Shown here in pieces: positions 41,901 to 53,900 of a DNA stretch of 64,000 nucleotides (position 1 is the stretch's first letter; each line of letters opens with the position of its first letter). The stretch lies in contig NC_030681.2 in NCBI RefSeq assembly GCF_000004195.4, positions 90,899,681-90,963,680 on the forward strand, given 5' to 3'. The stretch comes from Xenopus tropicalis. Its lineage: Eukaryota; Chordata; Amphibia; Anura; Pipidae. The translations under genes and the position numbers were made by a program. Under the pieces are notes generated by a model, which was given only the letters and a program-made list of their open reading frames with translations, was not told where the DNA came from and did not search any database.

Positions 41901-44900
41901 CAGGCAAAGCTTGACACAATGGGCCTGATTCACTAAAGGGCGATAAAAATTATCGCATGCTTTTTTGCGTTAAAAAACGTAAAATAATTTGCGCGCGTGA
42001 GAAAAATCGCCATTTTCGCATGGGTTATTTGTCGCACTAGTTTTACCGCATGCGTTAATTTCTGCGCTGAAAAGAATACGATCGCATGATTCACTATAAC
42101 TTTTGCGCGCTAAATATCGCATTCGGCTATGCGAAAATTAACACCTACTACAGGCAGGCGAAAAATTATACAAAAGTACAGTAAATGAGTTTTTGCCAAT
42201 AAAATATGGACTTACAGTGTTATTTATTCAGTATGTGTTTCCCCTAGAGTGGCGCAGCCGCCAGTTTGCAGGGAAATGGTCATTTTTAATACAGTAATTT
42301 TCTGCAAGTATTGGCGTGTATGGCTAACATGGCGTGCGTTCATTTGCGCGACTATTTCTATTTGGCTACAAGTCATGAAATGTTTCACCAGGCATGGATT
42401 TGCAGCAAATTTTTGGACGTGCGTTGAATTTTTTCGCGGCGGATTTTTTCATGCGTTTCGCAAAACAATCCGCCAATGGCAAAACGCCTGAAAAAATTCA
42501 CCACGCAAAAATTCACCGCACATACAAAAATTGATACAAGCGTCAAAAAATAATAGTCACAGCAACAATTTTTTTGCCCGCACAACATTTTTGCCGTTTC
42601 GTGGATCTTTCGAAAGATTTGCTAATTTTTCACTAAAGATAACCAGAACACATTTGCTCATCACTAGTGGCTACTATTTATAAGCATCTACTATTTATAT
42701 GCTACCATTTATATGCTACTATTTATATGCTACTATTTATATGCTACCATTTATATGCTACTATTTATATGCTACTATTTATATGTGGCTAATATTTATA
42801 TACACCATTTATATGCGGCGACAATTTTTATACACTATTTCTAAGCTACCATTCATATGCGGCGACTATTCGCGGGCGTAATTTAGCGTATGTACCAGCA
42901 AATACCGCATTGAAATAGTCTTCGCGAGTTAAATAACGCATGTAATATCGCGCGTAAAAAAGCGCGAGTATGCTTATAGTGAATCGTGCGAAAAATCGCC
43001 AAAATTAAGACACGGTAAAAATTTTAGCGCACAATAAAAATAGCGCACGTTTTATTGCCCTTTAGTGAATCAGGCCCAATGTGTGTAAAATCTTAATATT
43101 TTACTCTACCAGTTCCAGTGTCAGTCTGTATGGGACAGTGACAATCCATATTTCATTTTCTGAGGAAACTTTAGCATTTTGGTATAGTGCTAAGTATAAT
43201 CTGCCATAATTATCTAGATGAAAACTAGATTTATAATACATTTCAACAACTCACAGGAAAAGTAGCACTTGCATTATATGGGCAAGTTGCCTAATTACAA
43301 TTCCCCTCAGCAACAACAAACCCCAAACAGACCTTATAGAACAGACGTTTCCCATAACTTCCAAGTACAGGACATTGCTTCAGCCTCACATCCTTTTGTG
43401 CTATCTTTTTTTATAGTTTACATTTGCAGAGTTTGTCTCTTTTCTTCTTACCACATGGTCCTATTAATCCTCTTGTCACATTTCCACATGATTAATTCAA
43501 TATAATTAATCCTAAGTGTTACATGGCCTTTTTTTACAACATTACATCATTTACAGCATTTTATTACTATGCTTAAATACAGAGGAGCAGGATTACAGTT
43601 CATATATAAGCCCATACAACAAAAAGGTGAGAAGTTTAGGGTTTAAGTTAAGATACCAGGGGGGTTATGTAATAAATGTGCAGTAACCCATAGCTACCAA
43701 TCAGCAGGTACAATTTACTGGTCATCCGTTTAAAAGCAAATATCTGATTGGTTGCTGTGGGTTAATGCTACTGAGCAAAATGAGTGGCTTCTATTGCATA
43801 TGTAGGTTTCAGATATTTCCTACATTAATGAAGTGTTCATTAATTCATATACATGTATGCATATAAATGGTAGCTGCTCTTCTCTTTGTTTCCTTGGAAC
43901 TATTATTGCTGTAGCATCTAACTATGAGAGCAATTATTACGTCCAGTAGTGTGCACACAACATACTGCATGTGTAATAAATGGCATACAAACTAAGGTTA
44001 ATTATTGATCTATTAGAGGCATTTAGAGTTAGTTGCATTGCTTTATAGCCTTTCTAATTATTGCATAATTTGATTACATGCTGTTGCTATGAAATGTGTA
44101 TTTGTCTGTGGTTATGTCCAGCTGTTAAACTGAACTGTCCCTTGATGTCCTGTCTGTTGATCTGTTTAACAAAATGTATTTATTTCCACACAGAAGAGAA
44201 CTTGCATTTAAGCCCTTACGTTCAAAGATACCTTTACAATTACAGGAGTGTTGGATCAAAAATTTGAAACTCATATGAAATCACAGTATGAAAAGTGCAT
44301 AGGATATATATATCTGTAAATTTTTAAAAGGGATATCAATTTCACTCCTGCTTCAACCATGGAAGGAATCTATGACGAACAACAATCATTCAATCTCCTA
44401 CAATGTTTTTTACATGTATAAGTTTTGTTTGTGCATTGAGAAAGGCCATAACTGTTGCTATGTGTGCAAATGTTGACTAAATGTTTTTCATGTATTTATT
44501 TCATACGTCTTTGAAATGTGTCTGCACTTCCATCTATTCTATCCTTTTTTCCTTTGTGTGCATTCACTGTACTCTTTTGACTAAATAACTGCCTTCTTGG
44601 ATCCGATCTAAGTGTAGAACTATAATGTGGCAGTAGGGAAAGATTTATTCATAGGATGCATAATTTATTAGATAAGTAGCCAGAGTGGTAGTTATTGGTA
44701 GAAGTGGTGGATATATAGACAGTTGTAGATATAATCAATGTGGCATAGTGGTTACTTGAATATTGCCGTCATTGCTCAAAGTATAAAAATGAATTTAGTA
44801 ATTATACTGTGGGTGTTCAATCCCTTTAGTATTGACCCTGATGTTGCCATATGGGCAGTGTTACCCTTTTGCTGAAAGAGTTCAAGCATGTTTGTTATAT

Positions 44901-47900
44901 TTTATGCATTTCTGTATGATTACCGTGGCAGGCCTGGAATGCAAAACTAAAGCTGCAGCTGATATAGTGTTGCTGGTGGATGGCTCTTGGAGTATCGGCC
45001 GCCCAAATTTTAGGACCGTCAGGAGTTTTATAGCACGACTGGTTGAAGTCTTTGATATTGGCTCAGACAGAGTGCAGATTGGTAAGTTTGTTTTAATCTT
45101 TTGGTAATTCTTTCATTTGAATCTACCGTATATACTCGAGTATAAGCCGATCCGAATATAAGCCGAGGTACCTAATTTTACCTAAGAAAACTGGAAAAAC
45201 TTATTGACTTGAGTATAAGCCCCTCAATGGTGCAGCATGAAAAGCATCCATATACCGGTATACAAAATCTTTAATCCAATAACTTAATATGGCATTTCTG
45301 TATTCTTTACATACAGTAAATTGCTGTTCTGGATGTCACTTCAATGAATACAAAATTATTCTATATAAATTTGATAAAACAACTACTGTGCCACTAGCCA
45401 TAGAGCTTAGCAAGCTATGTAAACCTCTCATAATATAGAGACCAGTACATCTCTCTCTTTGAGAAGAACTGCATGTGGGTACTTTTTATTTAATTAGGTG
45501 AGCAGTAATTATGTAAAGAGCTTCAGAGGGGCCTCTTGATATTAATATGAGTGTATTAAGCAAGGCTAGGGCCCACAGCTATCACAAGGATATCATAACC
45601 AACTTATACTAAGCATTTCAACAGTGTGGAGTAATGAAAAAAATTGCTCCAGTGGTAGCATTCTATGCCCATAAATCCGCAGGTAGCGGCATATTTAACC
45701 TGATCACTTGCTCAGTAGGTATCAGTTACCAGTCCTAGTAAGGCTCCGGTTAGAGGGAGGTGCCACGGTGCTGCTCTTTGTGTCACTTACTGTCATGTTG
45801 GCACTCAACACTAACTATATAGTGGGGCTCTGTGCTCTGCTAGGATGTTCTGCTGCCGTTGTCCTGCCGCCCACGGGGGTCCAGGGAGGGGGGGGGCTCG
45901 GGGGTGCTCCTTAATGTGTCCCTATGTGCCGAGCGCTGCACATAATGTAGCGCGCACGCCGCGGGCACAGTCTGCCTACGGCTCGGGGGTGCTCCTCCTG
46001 TGCTCCAGTGTGTCCCAACGTGCAGCGGCGCGAAGAGCATAATGTCACGTGGGCGTGCCGCTTTACATGCTGCTGAAGGCCGCGCAACTACTGTATTCCA
46101 TGTAGTTTGGGTGCAACTACCGTATATACCCGAGTATAAGCCGATTGTTACTTTTTAAGCACATTTTTAGGGCTGAAAAACTCGACTTATACTCGAGTAT
46201 ATATGGTATTTGTTATATAAAGAACAGATCATTATAGGTAAACTGATTCATCAGAGCTTGTAATTCTTGTCTGAAAGGTAACAATGTTAACTGCTTAGAA
46301 TAAAATACAGAACATTTATGATTAATTTGTCTCCTTAGTCTTGAATCTCATTAAAATTTAGTCATTCTCATTTTTTAGAGATCTAAAGAACTGCTAGAGT
46401 GTTATAGTCAGTTCTGCCTGTATAAAAGAATTCAAGCAGTCAATATAATTCTGAAGGGTTGCCATATTTAATAAGAAGCGAAATATGCTCTGATCTGATA
46501 AATGTCACAATTTGTTAAAGCAGTTTTCAAATAAAAAGTGTTAATACCTGTGATTTTTGTAAGTAATCCCCAGTTACCAAATCTACCCATCTATATATGT
46601 TAATTTAATAAATTTTACACTTATATATGCAGTATATCTAAAGAACTATGGAAACGGAAAAAACTGAATCAGAACATTTTTGGAAACAGCAGACTTTTCT
46701 CATAAACCTCAGATACATGTTAAATGTTAGCATTTAATGGACGTTTAAAGGAAAACTATACTCTCTGAATGAATACATAATACACTCAGTAATTTAGGAT
46801 GAAAAAGCACACATCTATAAAAGTCAACCTTTTATGTCTACATGAAACCTGCCTAACTGCTAGTTGATCCAGACAAAGGCAAAACACCTTCTGAAGCCTC
46901 TCAACTCTGCATCATAGGGGGGAAACCTGACTCCAAGATGGCATTCAGACCAGTCCCTGCATCAACTTGTACTAAGAGCAATATTTAATAACCCTGTATT
47001 TCATTTCTTGCTAAAAAGCCATCTAAGCCTGTCTTGAATCTATCTACCTGTACAACTAATTCAGAGTGAGATGTTCCACACCTTCACAGCTCTCACTGTA
47101 GAAAACCTTTTCCAAATATTTAGATTGAATACTTAGCCAACAGATAATTTATATCGTAATATGTGCCCTATTAAGGAATATTGCTAAGTTTGCATATACC
47201 GTACATATCCTTAGACATTGCCTTTTTACATGTTTTAGTTTGAGCTGCCATTTTCCAATGGTCTGTGTGCTCCCTCAGTGATCACCTAACAGGAAATAAT
47301 GCAGCTTTAACTGTAACAGGAAAAGGGGTGGGAGTAAAAGACAGAGCTCTGTCCATCCATTGGCTGATGTGACCTAGCATGTATGTGTGCCCTTGGTTTG
47401 TGTGTGAGCACAGTGGATCATATGGCCTTTAGCACTTAAAATGGCAGTTTCCACTTTAGGATTATCCTAAGGCACATACTATTAGAAAAGTATACTTTTA
47501 TGAAAACTGTTTATTTAGATAAAGCAGTGTTTTATATATGGGCTGTTTTATGCAATATATTTTGATAGAGACCTGCATGTTCAGAGTTATACTTTCTCTT
47601 TAAAGCTGAAGCAGATTCCATTATAATCTATGTATACATATTTTGGTTATTTGTACACCACGGCGTGCCTTTTTAAAAAAAAAATGAGCCACAAAGTGAT
47701 TTTTGTCCTTCTGAGGAAAATTGGAGGCATTTCAGGTTTTTATGTCTTCCTCTGAAAGACTAACAATCAGGAAGGTATTATTTGGACAAAAAGGTTGAAC
47801 TTGGCACATTTTTTTTCTTTTTCAGACTCAGCTACTATGTTATAGAAACACCATGAATGAACCCTTTGGGTTGGATAGATGTGCAATTTCATGTTCAGGC

Positions 47901-50900
47901 AAAAGTGTAATTCCACATGTAATCTAATGCAGGGACTGATACTAGCTTAGTCTGGGAGGGAAATCAAGTGATTAGAGTTGATTGTATACAACTGGTGGTA
48001 GAGCAAAACATAGAGGAAATGCTGAAAGTCTTAAAGGAAAACTATAACCCCAAAACAGATAGTTTATATTATGTTAAGTGACCTATTAAAGAATCTCGCC
48101 AAATTGGAATATGTATATCAGTAAATATTTCCCTTTTACATCCTTTCCCTTGAGCCACCATTTAGTAATGGGCTGTGTGCTCCCTCAGAGATCACATGAC
48201 CAGACCAGAAATAATGCAGCTCTAACTGTAACAGGAAGTAGTGTGGGAGCAAAAGGCAGAACTCTGTCCATTAATTGGCTGATGTGGCCTTGACTTGTTT
48301 GTGTGCACCGTGAATCAAACTCAAACACATTCAACTTGAATTCATTTATTGGCTTTGCATTTAAGCTTTATATTTCATCATATAATTGCATTTTTATCAG
48401 TGAAATATTATTCTCAGTTACTTTACTTCTTTGTGATCACACCTATTTCCAAGGGCAGTTACAGTCCTATCATATATTAGGCCTGTGCATACATACAATT
48501 GTTGTGAGTTGATGGCAAACCCTTTTTACTGTATATTTCAGCCTTGGCCCAATACAGTGGGGACCCTCGATCTGAATGGCAACTCAATGCTCATAGCACA
48601 AAGAAGTCTTTAATGGATGCCGTTGCAAACCTTCCTTACAAGGGGGGTAACACTCTTACAGGTATGTCATAAAAACATTAACATGACCATTAGGAATGAA
48701 TGGATCAAGCGCGCCACAGAAGCCTATGATCTGTACCTGTATGAGAACAGCATTTAAACATTTCTGTTTTTCATAGGCATGGCTCTGAATTTCATCTTGC
48801 AAAATAACTTCAAGGCAGAGGCAGGCATGAGAGCAAAGTCAAAGAAAATTGGTGTCTTAATCACTGATGGAAAGTCACAAGATGACATTGTTGCACCTTC
48901 CAAAAAGTTACGAGACCAGGGAATAGACTTATTTGCAATTGGTAAGTGGAAACCTTGGGAAGTGTGAACATGAATGGTTCTGTGGATGTCTTAATGATTT
49001 CAAAGTTTACTGGCAGAATCCATTAGTGGCATTCCTTCTGTACAAGCAACTTGGGTCACTGAAATTGATGCAATTCAGTATCCTAGGCCTGTCAGAGGAT
49101 GTATAACCATTCATATTGATGATGATAATGTGCGTCAGTAGGTCTGAAATTATTCTCAGCCCCATGTCCCTACCAGCTACCACAGAAATGGTGGCACTAT
49201 TAAATGTATAATGGCTAAAAATGAATGACATGTACCAGGCACCAATAAGTGTCAGAAGTGAGATTAATGGAGCTTTTTCCTACAAGGAACTAGTTGTACT
49301 TAGCACAACATTGGGTAGGGGTGGAACGGAGAAAAGAAAGCATTAAGCATAATATTAGTTAAAATAAGACATTAGACAAAGCAGAGGCAGAAAAAAGTTA
49401 GATAGCAGAGGAGGTACTGGACATAGTAGACAATGAGAATATTGCATTTTCAGTTCCCACAACAATCTTCAGATGTCAGCATTATTATATTGTAGGACTT
49501 TCTTGCATATACCTTAATTTAAATTATTTTCATATTAACTTGGTGCCATATCTTGGTTACTTAGAGGGCATGAATATACCTGCCCCCTCACAGCCAGTAA
49601 TTACAATATACGTATAATGTACTGCTGCCCTGCACTGGTACAACTGGTGTGTTGCCTTAGAAATATTACTATAGTTTATATAAACAAAACTGATGTGTAG
49701 CCATGGGGGCAGCCATTACACAGGTTACTTAGCAGATAACATATAAAGCCCCTTTATATTCTACAGAGCGTATCTGTTATCTACTATGTAACCTGTGCCT
49801 TTTTCCAGCCTGAATGTCTGCCCCCATGGCTACACAGCAGCTTATTTATATAAACTAGGGTTCCTGAAGCAAACACACCAGTTTTACCAATGCAGGGCAA
49901 CAGTACATTCAATTCTAATTACTTTTATACACTCATATATTGGTGTTATTACCCTTTAAAAACAGGCATTTCCACAACTCAGTTCAGTTTGGTTAGGCTT
50001 GATGTAAAAAGAAATCTCTTCCAGTGCACCATATTTTTCCTAGACTGTAGTGTAAGGACATGCCAGGCATTTTAGTAGCCTCTAAAACAGTAATAGCTGT
50101 AGTCCTTCATTTGTCATGAACTCAATGGCCTTATTTACGTAAATGTAAAGCTTATTACAATCATTAATTTTGGCAGGTTGTGAGTTTTTTTTATGCCAGT
50201 TTAGGTCAATTACATAATCGGCTATAAATCTTTTAGATTTGTATGTGCAGAGTGGCACAAAATGTATCCATTGCAAAACAACACCGAATAGTTTAAGAAT
50301 TATCAATTAATTATGTTATTAAAATAATTGCTGCCAATTTATATATGCTAATGAACAAAAGTATATTTTGTGCATCAGAAAATTCCCTGTTGTAATCTGA
50401 CAGATTTGCATCTGTTTTTTTTTTTTACATTTTATTTTGCACCTTGGTCCTCTTTTAGCAAACAAGCCCTAAAATCTCAAAAATACAGCTTCTGTTTAGG
50501 CAGCATACTTCTCAGACACAGGATTACAACAAAGACAATACTGTACAAAGCAAAGTTACAAGTTCAAAGATGTATTGCTGGCAAAGCATGAACAGGATCA
50601 TTTTAAAAGCACAAATCTCAAGCTTCCTTCCAAAATGAAATCATTTGCAGAGAAGCTGGCTATATGCCAATGTAGGCTAAATGTGTTGCCAGCCATCCAC
50701 CAGGCTGAGGATACTGAAATGTAAACATTGCAAAGAGCTAGGAATATTCCTTCTTTGAAAGGGGAACTCCACCCAAACACAACAAGCTTTTTCAAAAGTA
50801 AACATAATTTCAAGCAACTTTGCAATATACATTAATTAAAAAATATGCAGCCTTTTCATGATTTTTAGTGTAATAATATGGTTTGGACCAGTTACCCATG

Positions 50901-53900
50901 CCTTGCCCCTGACTGTCCTCGGCCTGTCTTTATCCTGCATCCTCCAAATCACACAATTTCCTACACATGTGATGTCAATAAGGAAAGGACTATTAAAGTG
51001 CAATGCATTGTGGGTTATACAGTTGCTGCATTCTGTCTGTAAGCTGTGGAGAAGTTGTTCCAATTTGTAACATCAGTTTTAGTCCCTCCTCCACTGCCAG
51101 GATTTTCAAATGATGCAGAAAGAGAAGAAATGGTTTGCAGCCAGATTTCATTATATAAAAATTGTATTTATTCATACAGGTTACAGTGATAGGTACAGTG
51201 GCTTGCAAAAGTATTCGGCCCCCTTGAACTTTTCCACATTTTGTCACATTACAGCCACAAACATGAATCAATTTTATTGGAATTCCACGTGAAAGACCAA
51301 TACAAAGTGGGGTACATGTGAGAAATGGAAGGAAAATCATACATGATTCCAAACATTTTTTACAAATAAATAACTGCAAAGTGGGGTGTGCGTAATTATT
51401 CAGCCCCCTGAGTCAATACTTTGTAGAACCACCTTTTGCTGCAATTCCAGCTGCCAGGCTTTTAGGGTATGTCTCTACCAGCTTTGCACATCTACAGACT
51501 GAAATCCTTGCCCATTCTTCTTTGCAAAACAGCTCCAGCTCAGTCAGATTAGATGGACAGCGTTTGTGAACAGCAGTTTTCAGATCTTGCCACAGATTCT
51601 CGATTGGATTTAGATCTGGACTTTGACTGGGCCATTCTAACACATGGATATGTTTTGTTTTAAACTATTCCATTGTTGCCCTGGCTTTATGTTTAGGGTT
51701 GTTGTCCTGCTGGAAGGGGAACCTCCGCCCCAGTCTCAAGTCTTTTGCAGACTCCAAGAGGTTTTCTTCCAAGATTGCCCTGTATTTGGCTCCATCCATC
51801 TTCCCATCAACTCTGACCAGCTTCCCTGTCCCTGCTGAAGAGAAGCACCCCCAGAGCATGATGCTGCCACCACCATATTTGACAGTGGGGATGGTGTGTT
51901 CAGAGTGATGTGCAGTGTTAGTTTTCAGCCACACATAGCGTTTTGCATTTTGGCCAAAAAGTTCCATTTTGGTCTCATCTGACCAGAGCACCTTCTTCCA
52001 CATGTTTGCTGTGTCCCCCACATGGCTTGTGGCAAACTGCAAACGGGACTTCTTATGGTTTTCTGTTAACAATGGCTTTCTTCTTGCCACTCTTCCATAA
52101 AGGCCAACTTTGTGCAGTGCACGACTAATAGTTGTCCTATGGACAGATTCCCCCACCTGAGCTGTAGATCTCTGCAGCTCGTCCAGAGTCACCATGGGCC
52201 TCTTGGCTGCATTTCTGATCAGCGCTCTCCTTGTTCGGCCTGTGAGTTTAGGTGGACAGCCTTGTCTTGGTAGGTTTACAGTTGTGCCATACTCCTTCCA
52301 TTTCTGAATGATCACTTGAACAGTGCTCCGTGGGATGTTCAAGGCTTTGGAAATCTTTTTGTAGCCTAAGCCTGCTTTAAATTTCTCAATAACTTTATCC
52401 CTGGCCTGTCTGGTGTGTTCTTTGGACATCATGGTGTTGTTGCTCCCAATATTCTCTTAGACAACCTCTGAGGCCGTCACAGAGCAGCTGTATTTGTACT
52501 GACATTAGATTACACACAGGTGCACTCTATTTAGTCATTAGCACTCATCAGGCAATGTCTATGGGCAACTGACTGCACTCAGACCAAAGGGGGCTGAATA
52601 ATTACGCACACCCCACTTCGCAGTTATTTATTTGTAAAAAATGTTTGGAATCATGTATGATTTTCATTCCACTTCTCACGTGTACACCACTTTGTATTGG
52701 TCTTTCATGTGGAATTCCAATAAAATTGATTCATGTTTGTGGCTGTAATGTGACAAAATGTGGAAAAGTTCAAGGGGGCTGAATACTTTTGCAAGCCACT
52801 GTATATTAGGAGTTCTGTGTCACGTGGGGCTCTTTAACAAATTTGGTTTGGAAGCCTGAGTTCAGGAGCTTATTTTGTTGGAATTGTTAAATAAACCTAT
52901 ATTTAACATATCAGTTCACAGCTTTAGCCTTTGAAAAATACAAGTAAAAATGTGAAAACCAAAAACAGTTCAGTGATTTTAAAAAAGCCCACAAAATTAG
53001 GAAATTTCAGTCCTTAGTCTTTTGCATTAAGTCCTAAGTTTTGTTCTATTTTTTTTTAATTTCTTTTAAATGTAAAAGACGAAGTCCTATTATAGTGCTG
53101 CACACATCATTACTTTTAAAGTCATCACGTAGTCATGGAAACAGTAAAAGCTAACAGGCTAGTAGAGTAAATATGAGACAGTACTAATTAATAATATTAC
53201 ATAGGACAACAGTATAGCACAATGCTTAAAATAAATGCTGATCTGCAACTTGTTAAGTATTTCCTTTGGGTTGATCCAGTTTTCACATGTGGGGTAAGTA
53301 GTTAAACTAATAAGCTCTGTTATCTGAGAATATAAAAGTCTAGTATTTTCCATAGAAAAGATGATGGCCATCACCAGAGACATGTGGGCATTAAAAAACA
53401 AAAACCATACCATGTTTTGCTTGCTCACAGATATTGTCTGTGTAAATGAATACAAAATTATTAATTTGTAATCATTTAAAGATAGAAATTTTAAACTGAT
53501 TGCCAAGGTGCTCAAAATATATGAAGTGTATCCCAGTTAATGTCCATCAATTACATTGCTGGGCAATAATAAAATAACAGTTTTATCACCGTCTCAGAAG
53601 TCTCAAGATTTTTTGGATGCTTGCTTTAAAATGTACACTTTATTATTGGCTTCTAATTTGTCTTTATTTTCTTCAGGTATCAAAAATGCTGATGAAAATG
53701 AACTGAGGCAGATTGGCTCAGATCCAGATGAGACTTACGTATTTAACGTTGCCGATTTTTCTTTGCTTGTCAATATTGTTGATGACCTCACTACCAATCT
53801 ATGTAACAGTGTGAAAGGCTCAGGTAGTTATGCTATTCAGTCACTTATTTGTAAAGATGTCCTTTACCCCAAAATAGTTTTTTATATAGTAAAAGAAAAT

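Larger units (their letters stand above)
41921..43077. mobile_element. CpG-rich foldback element ending GGGCCTGATTCACTAAAGGG, with nested insertions
   Basis: The first 20 bases and the last 20 bases are perfect inverted complements. AAT lies on both sides (41918-41920 and 43078-43080), which may be a 3-bp target duplication. Both arms are rich in CG words ('gcgcgcgt', 'ttatcgcatg', 'gcgcacgt'), unlike the AT-rich intron. A separate hAT-like element sits inside at 42370-42666 and a 15-17-bp tandem repeat at 42667-42860. No transposase frame is present. Confidence 0.85.

Noticed and set aside
42667..42860. Regularly spaced repeats that could suggest a CRISPR array.
   Set aside because: The units are contiguous with no unique spacers, and the genome is clearly vertebrate.
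42699..42881. 60-codon frame with a repeated Leu-Pro-Phe-Ile-Cys-Tyr-Tyr pattern.
   Set aside because: Translation of a 15-17-bp DNA tandem repeat inside a transposon; no start context or conservation.
51665..51667. Possible frameshift between the two transposase frames.
   Set aside because: Coordinates show both frames are in the same phase; a TAG codon alone separates them.
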